The notes under the pieces were generated by a model. That model was not told the origin of the DNA. It made no database searches and saw only the letters and a program-made list of their open reading frames with translations. A program made the translations under genes and the position numbers. From assembly GCA_023807065.1 (NCBI GenBank), contig JAJJLU010000353.1:1-64000 (forward strand): 64,000 nt of DNA, written 5' to 3'. The DNA comes from Isotricha intestinalis (lineage: Eukaryota > Ciliophora > Litostomatea > Vestibuliferida > Isotrichidae). Of the stretch, positions 12,506 through 22,409 are shown one piece after another; positions within the stretch are counted from its first letter, which is position 1; each line of letters opens with the position of its first letter.

Positions 12506-13219
12506 TTAATTATTTTTAAAACTTTTTACAAATTTTTCAATATTAATCAATTTTTTTTTTATTTGATTATTTATTCCTGAATTTAAGTCAATGTTTATGG
12601 CTTTCTTTTTATTAAAGTTTTTTCTTGGTTTATTATTCTTTCTTTTAAAATCATCATTATCAATAAATTGAGAATATTCTTGATTTTCATTTATAATTGT
12701 ACTTTTGCTTTTTTTCACAACAATTTCATTAAAAAGAGTTTCAAAAGATATTTTTTCTTTTGGAATATTTCCTTCTGAATTTTTATTATTTAAAGAATGT
12801 CTTTTATTATCTAAATAACTCATAGATTTAGATTTTTGAAAATTAATTTTCTTTGAATAATTTATTTTTTTTATACAATCATCAAAATAAGAAAATAAAA
12901 GACATCTTTTTGTAGGAGAAATTAAGTTTAAATGAGGCTTATTTTTATTTGAAGAAATATTAAAATGTTCAACATGATTTTGTTGTAAATTATGAAATTT
13001 TTTATCTTTATTTTTCTCAATATAAATATTAACAACTTTACTTTGAATAATAAAATTAGAATTAAATTTATTATCTATTCCATTATTATGTGATTTAATG
13101 TTATAATCTTTTTTAAAATACCCAATCCATTCTTTTTTGAAATCCATTGCACCAGAAAAATATATAAAATTTAAAAAACAAATTTTTTCTGATTTTACAT
13201 TAATAATAATTGTCAACAT
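12506..13219 (-). CDS. Unknown Lys/Asn-rich protein
   Basis: A 237-codon frame with no recognised domain. It is basic and low in complexity, with short Ser-rich patches (KSKSMSYLDNK, VVKKSKSTI) of the kind seen in phosphorylated disordered proteins. The first 24 residues include a hydrophobic stretch that reads like leader or untranslated sequence; the internal ATG at 13145-13147 (MDFKKEWIGYFKKDYN) may be the true start, leaving 213 residues. It lies 54 bp from the 3' end of the HSPA12-like gene on the same strand and converges with the CAP gene. The composition and unbroken length support a real gene, but nothing shows its role. Confidence 0.55.
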   Translation of the reverse strand: MLTIIINVKSEKICFLNFIYFSGAMDFKKEWIGYFKKDYNIKSHNNGIDNKFNSNFIIQSKVVNIYIEKNKDKKFHNLQQNHVEHFNISSNKNKPHLNLISPTKRCLLFSYFDDCIKKINYSKKINFQKSKSMSYLDNKRHSLNNKNSEGNIPKEKISFETLFNEIVVKKSKSTIINENQEYSQFIDNDDFKRKNNKPRKNFNKKKAINIDLNSGINNQIKKKLINIEKFVKSFKNN

Positions 13220-13273
13220 CCATTTCCAAAAAAATTAAAAAAATACTGAAAAAAAAAATTAAAAAAAAAAAAT

Positions 13274-15127
13274 TTAACTTTGTTCAAAATTAAATTCACA
13301 ATTTCTTTCTTCAGTAGAATCTTTATTAGTAACAGAAGCTTTAATAGAAGTATCTCCAAACATTAAAGTAACTTTGACAGTTTTATCTTCAACAGTTTGA
13401 AAAGCTTTTCCAATATCAATACTTAACTCTCCTAATTTTTTAACTCCAGGTTCATCTACAAATTCTACATCAACAGAATCAGTGCAAAAAAAAATAATTC
13501 TCATAACAGTTTGTCTACTTCTAACAGGGCAATAAATTTTAGTATGTTTTTCATCAATTCCAACAGATTGATTTTTTCTAACAAAAACATCAAAAACATC
13601 TTCACAGAAATCTTCTCCTTCAATAACAACCTTTTTATTTTCAGGATGTCTTTCAGGATTAAAAGTAGTTAAAGTATTAATTCCATAAGTCATTTTAGCA
13701 ATTCTAGAAGTAATTAATCTAGGATTTAAACCAAACATTACTGCACCTCTAATAACTGAAACTTGAGGTCTTTTAGGTGCTAAAACAGTAATTTCTTGAC
13801 TTTCAAATTTTTTTTTTATTTCACTTTTTAAAAAAGGACTTTCTGAAAATCCACCTACCATAAAAATAAATTTTGCTGAATGACCTTCTTTTTGTTTTGC
13901 TTGATTTAATAATTCTGCTACTTTATTTATTATATTATCAAATAATGGCTTAAAAAATGATACCATTAATGCCTGGAGGTAAATCTATACATGATGCTCC
14001 TCTTTGTTTTAATTGAAAATCTTTTTTCGATTTTTTATTATAATTTTCAACTAATTGACTTAATTTTGATGAATTTAAATTTTCACTTAAATAACTTAAT
14101 TGAAGTCTACTTCTTTCATCTCCTTCAGGAAGAAATTTTCTTTTTAACATTTCAAAATGTTTTAATATTTCTAATCTAGCAAGAGCATTTTTAAGATAAA
14201 TATTAAATAATTCATCTCCGAAGAACACTTTTAAAAAATCTTCGAAATTTTTATCAACATATTTAGAACCCCATTCACATCCACCAGAAGAAGGTAAAAC
14301 TTCTTCACTTAAGAAGCTTTCATTAGGTTCGCATTTTAATTTTTGTACAGAAATATCATTAGTTCCTCCTCCATTATCAAGTACTAATACAATATCATTT
14401 TTTTTCATTTGTTTCTTTAAATTTTCATCAGCATCTTCTCGACATTGAATAGAAGCTCCTTCAGGTTCTAAGCATAATAATAAATTATCTGAATTCCAAT
14501 GAGAAACTATTCCTGCTTCAACAGCAGCATTCTGCATAAACATTTTATTTTCTTCTGACCATAAAGCTGGAACTGTTAATACCCATCTTATTTTTTCTTT
14601 TTTTACTATATCTCCTATTTGCTCTTTTAATTTTTCCAAAGCTTTATTTGCTATAAATTTTAAACTTTCACTTATTACTTTCATTAAAGACATTTCACGT
14701 CCATCTGCAGATATTGCATTTTTTTCTCCTCTAAATAAAGCCATTTTATACTATAAAAATGAAAAAAGTTTTATTTTTGTAAATATAAAGTTTTTTTACT
14801 GTTTGAAATAACATTGCTGTTTCACCGTCATCTACAATTTCAGCATATTTTTGTAATGCTCTTGAACCAAATGCTAAAAATGAACCATCGTTATCAAATA
14901 ATATTGCTGTTGGTGTTTTTTGGTCATCGTTGTCTTCTACTGGGTTAAATACTTCTATTCTTGGCTTTTGACCATTTGTTACTCGAGGAGTTATTCCATA
15001 TCTATTTTAAAATTTTTGTGTTTTTTTTTATGTTATATGAGTTTTTATTTTACCCTGATGCTCCTGTTCCAAAATCTATTGCTATTACGTGAGTAAAAGT
15101 TGAGTCTTCTTTTAAAAAACCTGCCAT
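13274..15127 (-). CDS. HSPA12-type Hsp70-like ATPase, three exons, one frame break
   Basis: Exons run 15127-15054, 15001-14800 and 14750-13274. The spliced product is about 583 residues, a normal length for HSPA12-like proteins. The actin-fold ATPase motifs are present: phosphate-1 VIAIDFGTGASGYG (exon 1/2 junction), phosphate-2 LDNGGGTNDISV, and the adenosine motif VGGFSESPFLKSEI. The C-terminal part is the short HSPA12-type end, not a full Hsp70 peptide-binding domain. Exon 3 is split into two overlapping frames (14750-13950 and 13966-13274). The break lies within bases 13950-13985. Reading CCAGGCATTAATG with one G fewer restores a smooth family-like sequence (DLPPALMVSFFKPLFD). This may be a sequencing error, a true frameshift mutation or a slippage site. 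Both halves look otherwise undamaged. Confidence 0.8.
14751..14799 (-). other. HSPA12-like gene intron 2, 49 nt
   Basis: Donor GTAAAAAAAC, acceptor TTTTTATAG, phase 0. Removing it joins MLFQT to YKMALFRG, which matches the conserved context of HSPA12-like ATPases. Confidence 0.75.
15002..15053 (-). other. HSPA12-like gene intron 1, 52 nt
   Basis: Donor GTAAAATAAA, acceptor TTTTAAAATAG. It interrupts the Gly codon of the phosphate-1 loop (GASG/YGI) in phase 2. Confidence 0.75.
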
Positions 15128-15579
15128 TTGTTTTTAAATGATATTTATATTTTTTTTTAATTTGAAAATATTTTTATTTAGTTTTGTTTTTTTTATTTTT
15201 TAAAATAAAAATAATAATATTAGTTTGTTTTAAATTTTTTTATTTAATTTAATATTTTCATTATTTTTTATAATATATTATATTATTGAAGAATAATGTG
15301 TACAAAAAGAATTTTTATTAGATATTTAAAAAATATATTTGAATTATTTATAAAAATTATACTCATTTCAATAATTGATCAAGTTCCAAATTTACAATTG
15401 TGAATAATTATTTATCAATATCATTTTTAATTTCTCATTTTGATAAAAATTTAATCATTTGAATTTGATTTTCTTCTTAGAAAAAGTATGTTAAAATTTC
15501 TAGAATATACCAATTTTTGATGTAAGACATTATCTGAACTTAAAAATAATTTTTCTTTCTCCTATAAAGTAAAGAATGA
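15128..15579. promoter_or_regulatory. 450-bp divergent spacer, may hold a missed first exon
   Basis: This lies between the HSPA12-like start and the open frame of the repeat protein. It should contain both promoters and the unplaced start of the repeat protein. A GTAAGA donor at about 15522 and a pyrimidine-rich AAAG acceptor near 15569 look like an intron, but the frame beyond still meets TGA at 15577-15579, so I could not resolve it. Confidence 0.35.
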
Positions 15580-18500
15580 AAAAAATTAATATATCCAAAT
15601 TATCAAGAAACTATTATTTCAAATAATAAAGAAATTAAAGATAAATCAAATAGTTCTAGAAATAATAATATTAGTGAAAATAAAGAAATTAAAGATAAAC
15701 CAAACATCTCTGGAAATAATAATCTAAGTAGATTTTATAATACTAAAAATAAATCAACGGGAAATGAAAATAAAAATATTAATGAAAATAAAGAGATTAA
15801 GGATAAATTAATTAATATTGATAATAATCAATTTAATGAAGATGAAATAATTAAAGATAAATTAATTAATTCTCAAAATAATGATATGAATGAAAATAAA
15901 AATTTAAAAGACAATCCATTTAATTCTCAGAATCATAATATTAGTGAAAATGAAAAAAGTAAAGATATACCAATTAATCTTGATAATAATAAGGAAATAA
16001 AAGGCAATTCTACTCAATATCAAAATAATAATTCAAATAAAAACAAAGATTTTAATAAACCAACAAATTCTGAAATAAATCAAAATGAAAAAATTAAAGA
16101 TAAGTCAATTAATCTTGATAAAGATGAGGTTAATGAAAATCAAGAAAATAAATTAATTGATGATGAGAAAAAGAATATAGATGAAACTAAAGAAAAATTA
16201 ATTGATGATGAGAAAAATAATATAAATGAAACTAAAGAAAAATTAATTGATGATGAGAAAAATAATATAAATGAAACTAAAGAAAAATTAATCAATAATG
16301 AAAAAAATAATATAAATGAAAATAGTGATAAATTAATAAAGAACGAAAAAAATAATATAAATGAAAATAAAGATAAATTATTCAAAGATGAAAAAAATAA
16401 TATAAATGAAAGTGAAGAAAAATTGATTGATGATGAGAAAAAAAATATAAATGAAACTAATGATAAATTAATTGATGATGAAAAAAATAATATAAATGAA
16501 AATAAAGATAAATTAATTGATGATGAAAAAAATAATATAAATGAAGGTGAAGATAAATTAATTGATGATGAGAAAAAAAATATAAATGAAACTAATGATA
16601 AATTAATTAATGACGAAAAAAAAAATATAAAAGAAAAATTAATTGACGAGGAGAAAAATAATATAAATGAAAAAAAAGATAAGTTAATCAAAGATGAAAA
16701 CAATAATATAAATGAAACTAAAGATAAATTAATTAATAATGAAAAAAATAATATAAATGAAAATAAAGAAAAGTTAATCAACGATGAAAAAAATAATATA
16801 AATGAAACTAAAGATAAATTAATCAATGATGAAAAAAAAGAAAATCACATTAAAGAAAATAAATTATCTGAAAGATTAATAAACTTTCAAAATATAAATA
16901 AAAAAGAAAATAAAGAATTTAAAGATCTATTAATAGATTCAGAAAGTAAAAATATTAATAAACAATTAATAGATAAATTTAAAAGAAAAAATAATCAAGA
17001 AAACAATAACAATAAAAAATTTAGTCCTTATATAAGAAAAAATACAAATAATAATTGCAAAAAAGATTTAATTGAGTTTTCTACAATTAAAGATCCAAGA
17101 ACAGGAAAAGAAATATTAATAGATAAAAATACAGGAGAAAATATTTTTGAATTAAAGTATGATATTAACAATGATAATAAACCATTTTTAATAAATAAAG
17201 AAACAGGGGAAAAAATATATAATATTATAAAAACATTTGATCCAAATACAAAAGAAGAAAATTATCAAATTCATAACATAAATTATAACAATTTAAACAG
17301 ACCAAAAATTATTCCAGCAGATATAGAAGAACTAGAAATAAAAAAAGAAGAAAATTTAAATGATAATATAATAATAAATAAACAAACAGGTGAAAGAATA
17401 AATAACATAATATATAAAAATAATATATTTATTGATAAAGATAATGGAAATAGTTTAAAGAATATAATTAAATTAAAAGATTCAAATCCAAAAAAAGAAA
17501 AAATTATTAAAATAAACAACCCAATTGACAATGAAGGATATGAATTACCAATTAAATTTACACATTTAGAAATTAGGGAAAACCCAAATTCAAATGAAGA
17601 AATAATCTATAATAGAGATACTGGATTTCCAATTAATAATATTATTAAAATAAAAAATGAAAATAAAGATATTTTTATAAATAAAATGACTGGAGATGAA
17701 TTTAATAATATAATTAGTAATTATGATGAAAATGGAAAAGAGATTTTCACTAAAATTGATATTATTATCCCTTTAAATAAAGATTATATTGAGTTAATAA
17801 GTGAAAAAGATAATAAAACTGGAAATGAGTTTTTAGTTAATAAAAATACAGGTGAAAGAATAGATAATATTGAAATTATAAATAATAATGAAAGGAGAGG
17901 AAAAAGTTTTATTGATAAAGAAACTGGAAAAAAGATTTTAGGAATTAATATAAAAAGAAATCCATTAAATGGAAAAGAAAGTTATATTTATATTATAAAT
18001 AAAATACCAAGTAATAATATTATTAATGAAAATAATAATATTGAAAGAAAAAAAGAAAGAAATGTTATTAATAAAAAAATATTAAAAAATAAACCTTCCA
18101 AAAATGATAATTTAAATTATTCATCAACTTTTTCTCAAGAAAATAAAGTTACAAGTTTAGATAAAATAAATAAATTAAAAAATAAAGTATTAATTTCTGA
18201 TACAAATAAATTTGATTTTGAACCTTTTGAAAAACAACTTCTTAAATTAAGATTAAAAAAAGATAATTCAAATTTAGATATTAATGATATGTCAAATCCC
18301 CAAAATTCAGGAATTTTCAAAAGTAATGAATTTCCATTTGATAGTTTAATTAAATCATTAAAATATTTAAATAAAAGTTCTTCAAAAAATCAAAAAAGAA
18401 ATAAAAATAAAAATTTAACTTTATCTAATGATAAAAGTACTAATTCTTATCATTTAAAAAGGAAAATTAATAAATGTGGTAGTCAAGGAAATATGCTTAA

Positions 18501-19140
18501 TAGGAAAATACAATTAAATTTAAGTAATACTGCACATAAATTAAAAAAAACTATTAAATTTTTTAACAATAAAGATTTATATAAAAATTCATCAAATATT
18601 TCAAATGAAAATAATTTAAATATTTCTTCTTATTCAAATAGAAATAGAAATTTACTATTTAATAATAAGTTAAAATCAAATAATTCAATTCAATATAATA
18701 TAATTGATAAAAATAAAAATAAAAAAACAAATGAAAAAAATAAAAAAAACCAAAAACACAATATTAAAAAAGTAAAAGATTTATTCGAAAATCAAGAAAT
18801 TAAAAAAAAATTATTCCCAGATCCTTATTTAATGAATATGAGAGCAACTAAAAATTTATTTGAGTATAAACCAATACCAAGTGCAAGTTTAGAAAATCAT
18901 TTTTCTCCAAAAACTAATTATTATACTCCTAATGGTTTAAAAAATTTAGAACAAAAAAAATTGAAAAATAATAGTCATAGGAAATTATATAGTGAAAGTG
19001 ATTTAAAGAATAATTATGTTTTTAATGGTTTTCCTAAATATGACACTATTAATTTTTATTTATTTCATAAAGAAAAAATTAAAGATGTAATGTTACCAAA
19101 TGCAATTGATTCAAAGAAGTTTAAATATTTTAAAAAATAA
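15580..19140 (+). CDS. Asn/Lys-rich repeat protein with 15-residue tandem repeats
   Basis: The first in-frame ATG is at 15886 (1084 residues), but the frame stays open and protein-like upstream to a TGA at 15577-15579, with further KEIKDK-type repeats, so the true start is probably in an unseen upstream exon. Three zones are visible. Bases 16147-16850 carry about sixteen copies of a 15-residue unit (consensus EKLIDDEKNNINETK). Bases about 17080-18000 carry a looser second repeat built on NKETGEKIYNII-like motifs, about eight copies spaced 25-60 residues apart. The C-terminal third is basic and Ser/Asn-rich, ending in a less repetitive block (LFPDPYLMNMRATKNLFEYK). The protein is hydrophilic with no membrane segment, and is probably structural or cytoskeletal by analogy only. 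No family name is recognised. Confidence 0.7.
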   Translation, partial: KKLIYPNYQETIISNNKEIKDKSNSSRNNNISENKEIKDKPNISGNNNLSRFYNTKNKSTGNENKNINENKEIKDKLINIDNNQFNEDEIIKDKLINSQNNDMNENKNLKDNPFNSQNHNISENEKSKDIPINLDNNKEIKGNSTQYQNNNSNKNKDFNKPTNSEINQNEKIKDKSINLDKDEVNENQENKLIDDEKKNIDETKEKLIDDEKNNINETKEKLIDDEKNNINETKEKLINNEKNNINENSDKLIKNEKNNINENKDKLFKDEKNNINESEEKLIDDEKKNINETNDKLIDDEKNNINENKDKLIDDEKNNINEGEDKLIDDEKKNINETNDKLINDEKKNIKEKLIDEEKNNINEKKDKLIKDENNNINETKDKLINNEKNNINENKEKLINDEKNNINETKDKLINDEKKENHIKENKLSERLINFQNINKKENKEFKDLLIDSESKNINKQLIDKFKRKNNQENNNNKKFSPYIRKNTNNNCKKDLIEFSTIKDPRTGKEILIDKNTGENIFELKYDINNDNKPFLINKETGEKIYNIIKTFDPNTKEENYQIHNINYNNLNRPKIIPADIEELEIKKEENLNDNIIINKQTGERINNIIYKNNIFIDKDNGNSLKNIIKLKDSNPKKEKIIKINNPIDNEGYELPIKFTHLEIRENPNSNEEIIYNRDTGFPINNIIKIKNENKDIFINKMTGDEFNNIISNYDENGKEIFTKIDIIIPLNKDYIELISEKDNKTGNEFLVNKNTGERIDNIEIINNNERRGKSFIDKETGKKILGINIKRNPLNGKESYIYIINKIPSNNIINENNNIERKKERNVINKKILKNKPSKNDNLNYSSTFSQENKVTSLDKINKLKNKVLISDTNKFDFEPFEKQLLKLRLKKDNSNLDINDMSNPQNSGIFKSNEFPFDSLIKSLKYLNKSSSKNQKRNKNKNLTLSNDKSTNSYHLKRKINKCGSQGNMLNRKIQLNLSNTAHKLKKTIKFFNNKDLYKNSSNISNENNLNISSYSNRNRNLLFNNKLKSNNSIQYNIIDKNKNKKTNEKNKKNQKHNIKKVKDLFENQEIKKKLFPDPYLMNMRATKNLFEYKPIPSASLENHFSPKTNYYTPNGLKNLEQKKLKNNSHRKLYSESDLKNNYVFNGFPKYDTINFYLFHKEKIKDVMLPNAIDSKKFKYFKK
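16147..16850 (+). repeat. 45-bp tandem repeat array (about 16 units)
   Basis: In-frame 45-bp units encode KLI(D/N)(D/N)EK(N/K)NINE followed by three variable residues and (E/D). All units keep KL, EK and INE; one unit near 16610-16640 has lost a few codons without losing frame. Substitutions are mostly D/N and E/K exchanges, as expected under selection for a charged helix with local duplication. Confidence 0.9.
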
Positions 19141-19559
19141 ATTATATATTTAAATAATTTATATATAATTATTTAGAATTTTTTTCTATAGAAAGATTGA
19201 TTTCATTGGTTTAAAAAATACATTAAATTTAATTTTAATACTTGATTAGTAGATTATTTTTTATAAATGTTAAATTCTTTGAATGAATGTAATAAATTAA
19301 GATTAAAAAATTTATGGTTTGTATCTATAACAGAAAATAAGATTAACTATTATAATCTTAATATTATTTAAAAAAACCTTTTAAAAATTTATAATTTAAT
19401 TATTTAATTATTCGAAAAAATAATGATCAAAATTTTTTATCTTTTTCATTTGTATACATAATAAAAAATAATATTAATCAATCAAATATTAATTATATAT
19501 CTACATATTTAAAATTATATATTTATAAAATAAAACAAAAACATAAAAAAATAAAATTT
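19141..19559. other. 420-bp convergent spacer
   Basis: This lies between the 3' ends of the repeat protein and the zinc-ribbon kinase. It is nearly all A+T. A 34-codon frame at 19267-19371 (starting MLNSLNECNKLRLKNLW) is present but too short to claim. Nothing else was seen. Confidence 0.5.
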
Positions 19560-22130
19560 CTAATCTCTAATTTCGTTTTCCAATTGAATAAAATCTGGTC
19601 TTTTTCTTTCATCAATTTCAATCATTTTCAAAATCAAATTTACAAAGTCCATACTATATCTTGCAACTAAAAATCTAGCTAAGATATTTTTAATACTTTC
19701 CATATCTTTAACTTCTCTAATATTATATAAAGACCTAAAAGTTAAAGTAGCTGCAAATAATAAACACATTCCTAAAGAAAAAACATCAGATTTAAAGCAA
19801 TTATGTTTAATTTGATTTTTTTTTTTTTTCAAAGAATAAAATAATATTGGACTCATATATAATTCAGTTCCTCTAATCATATAATTTTCTTCAATGTTTT
19901 CATTTATAATTTTAGCTTCTCCAAAATCACAAATTTTATATTGATTATTATTACATATTAATATATTTTGAGGTTTAATATCTCTATGAGCAATATTATA
20001 TTTTTGTAATTGGGAAAAAGTTTTAATTAAATCTTTTAATATATCATATAATTGACCTTCAGTATAATAATTTTTATTTTCTGCTCTTTTTTTAATTTCT
20101 TGTTCCCAATCAATAGAAGCTAATTCCATTAAAACAAAAAAGCCATAATTTCCTTCATCTAATTTTTGAACTTGAGATCCATATATTTTTATTATTCCAT
20201 TACAATTTGTTTTTTTAATGAAATTTATTGTTAAATCATATTCAGATTTTACTGTTTCTATTTCATCCATTGATGGTAATATTATTTTTTTTAAAGCATA
20301 ATCTTGTTTATTTTTTATCCATGTGGTAGAATATATTTTTCCAAATGTTCCTTCTCCTACTAATTTATTTATAATAAAATCTTCTTGGTTAAATTGGTCA
20401 TTTGGTTCTATTGTTTTTTCATTTATTAATTTATTTATTTCATTTTGATAATTATTATTATTTATAAAGTTGTTTATTCTAATGTTAACATTTAAATTTA
20501 AATTTATATTTTTAAACATTGATGATAAATTTGTTAAATTTTTTGCTGATTTTTCACGGTTTTTATTCCTTTGATAATTATAATCATTTATATAGCTGTT
20601 ATTATTATTTGTTTCTGTTAATATATTATTATTATTTTTATTTGTTACATTTATTATATTATTATTGTGCTCTGTTTTTATTCTATTTATTGATTTGTTT
20701 ATATAGGAATCATCTATATTTGAAAGATTAAATTCTCTTGGAAAATTATTTGATGAATTTCTTTTATCAAAGATCCTTTGTTGATGACTTGATGGAAATT
20801 TCTGATGATAATAATTTGATGAAATTGGTGGTCTTGGGTATTTATTATTATTATTTATATTATTACTATTAGGTATTCTATGAAATAAAATAGAATTATT
20901 TTTCTTGATTATCGGATTATTAATTTCATTAAAATTATTATTGTTATTAATATTTATATATAAATTTTCTTTTTTATTCGGAGTAGTATTTTCAGCAGGA
21001 TTTTCATTATAAAAATTATTGCTATTAATTTTATTATAATTATTATCATTACCATGAGTATTAATTTTTTTCTCAATAAATCTTGGTTGAGAAGGAGTAA
21101 TATTAAAACTTTTTTTACATTGAGGACAAAACCATAAAACTTTATCATAATCAATGAATTCTCTACATAAGTTACAAACAACAATTTTTTTTCCTTGTAA
21201 ATTGCCAATTAATAATTGACCATTACATTCATTAAATTCATGAATAAAAAATTTAACATTTCTAACATCAATATTACAACAAGGAATTCTTTCAGGTTTA
21301 GCATATATATTATTATTTAAACTTTCTTTAATTGCAACTCTCAAAGGTTTATTTTCAAATTTAATATATTCTTTAACATTACTATTAAATTCAATTCCAC
21401 ATTCATTACATTTAAATTTTGTATTAATTATTTTATTTTTGAATTTACAATTAAAGCATTTTAAAATTTTTCGTTTTTTACTAAAAAATAATCCATCATT
21501 ACATTTAGGACATTTCATATCTTCATAATAATAATAATTTTTACAATGATATTCTTCCCAAGTTGCTTTTAAATAATCTTCAATTTGTTCTTCATTATTA
21601 TCATCAATTTCTGAATAATAATCTTCCATACATTCTTTACAAAATAAATGAATTTGATTAGGTTTATAAATTTCTTTACAATTCAAACAAATAATATAAT
21701 TAAAAGAATTAAATTTTAATAATTCATTTCCACAAGTATGAAAACATTTACTTGTATTATCACAATGAGGTATAATTTCCTCTAAAGATAAATAGGGAAA
21801 TTTATTATTATTTGTGTTTGTTGATAATATTATTTCTCTTATTTTTTTCATTGATAAAAAGTCAATTATATAATGTTTTGATTTTAATAAACTTTGAATT
21901 TTTGCTATTTGGATTTTTGAATATGATGATAATTTTTCTTTTCCTAATAATAAAGTAACATTTTTGATTATTTTTGAAAATATTGTTTTTTCATTTAATA
22001 ATAATATTTTTGGAAATATATCGTTGTATTCATCTAAAAATATATTATATAATTCTTCTTCTTCAGGAGTTAAATTTTGATTTGAATTTTTTCCAGAATT
22101 TTGTTCTGGATTTTGAGTATTTAATTGCAT
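19560..22130 (-). CDS. Zinc-ribbon Ser/Thr protein kinase
   Basis: An 856-residue fusion. Residues about 125-345 hold a chain of Cys-rich zinc-binding knuckles, including CLNCKEIYKPNQIHLFCKEC, CPKCNDGLF, CFNCKFKN, CNECGIEF, CNLCREF and CPQCKKSF. A long Asn-rich linker follows (about 350-570). The kinase domain fills about 590-855 and has every catalytic motif: glycine loop GEGTFGKIY, lysine ALKK, catalytic loop HRDIKPQN, DFGEA, and GTELYMSP in the activation segment. It should therefore be active. Kinases behind similar zinc-ribbon arrays are common in ciliate-type genomes, where their targets are mostly unknown; a ubiquitin- or nucleic-acid-sensing N-terminus is possible but not shown. The ATG at 22130 is preceded on its strand by an A-rich leader. 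Confidence 0.85.
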   Translation of the reverse strand: MQLNTQNPEQNSGKNSNQNLTPEEEELYNIFLDEYNDIFPKILLLNEKTIFSKIIKNVTLLLGKEKLSSYSKIQIAKIQSLLKSKHYIIDFLSMKKIREIILSTNTNNNKFPYLSLEEIIPHCDNTSKCFHTCGNELLKFNSFNYIICLNCKEIYKPNQIHLFCKECMEDYYSEIDDNNEEQIEDYLKATWEEYHCKNYYYYEDMKCPKCNDGLFFSKKRKILKCFNCKFKNKIINTKFKCNECGIEFNSNVKEYIKFENKPLRVAIKESLNNNIYAKPERIPCCNIDVRNVKFFIHEFNECNGQLLIGNLQGKKIVVCNLCREFIDYDKVLWFCPQCKKSFNITPSQPRFIEKKINTHGNDNNYNKINSNNFYNENPAENTTPNKKENLYININNNNNFNEINNPIIKKNNSILFHRIPNSNNINNNNKYPRPPISSNYYHQKFPSSHQQRIFDKRNSSNNFPREFNLSNIDDSYINKSINRIKTEHNNNIINVTNKNNNNILTETNNNNSYINDYNYQRNKNREKSAKNLTNLSSMFKNINLNLNVNIRINNFINNNNYQNEINKLINEKTIEPNDQFNQEDFIINKLVGEGTFGKIYSTTWIKNKQDYALKKIILPSMDEIETVKSEYDLTINFIKKTNCNGIIKIYGSQVQKLDEGNYGFFVLMELASIDWEQEIKKRAENKNYYTEGQLYDILKDLIKTFSQLQKYNIAHRDIKPQNILICNNNQYKICDFGEAKIINENIEENYMIRGTELYMSPILFYSLKKKKNQIKHNCFKSDVFSLGMCLLFAATLTFRSLYNIREVKDMESIKNILARFLVARYSMDFVNLILKMIEIDERKRPDFIQLENEIRD

Positions 22131-22409
22131 TTGGGATTTTTCGGTTTATTTTATTTATTTTTTTTTTTTTCGAGTTTTTAAATTTTTTTTTAAATTTTTT
22201 TCTTGTTAAATGAAAAATAATTATTTATTTAATTTAATTAATTTTCTTTTTGAAAAAATAAATAAATAATAAAAAAAAAATAAAAATAAATGAATATAAG
22301 TACATATAAAAATTTTCTTTTTAATATTTTAATAAAAATTAAAAAAAATTAACCTAAACTTTATAAATCAAAAAATAAAGATTAGCAATAAAAGAAATAA
22401 CAATAAACT
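22131..22409. promoter_or_regulatory. Upstream region of the zinc-ribbon kinase
   Basis: Homopolymer T and A runs. A CGAGTTTTTAAA element at 22171 resembles the one 53 bp upstream of CFAP52. It is assigned by position only. Confidence 0.3.

Noticed and set aside
13950..13966. Two separate overlapping genes at the HSPA12-like locus
   Set aside because: The N-terminal and C-terminal halves of one ATPase fold are divided between them, and a single base joins them; two genes would each lack half the fold.
16140..16826. 228-codon minus-strand open frame rich in Phe/Ser/Leu
   Set aside because: It is the antisense of the 45-bp repeat array; the repeat lacks codons whose complement is a stop, so the reverse strand stays open. 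The plus-strand protein continues far beyond it on both sides.
19267..19371. 34-codon frame in the convergent spacer
   Set aside because: Frames of this length without a stop are expected somewhere in a window of this size; no similarity or leader supports it.
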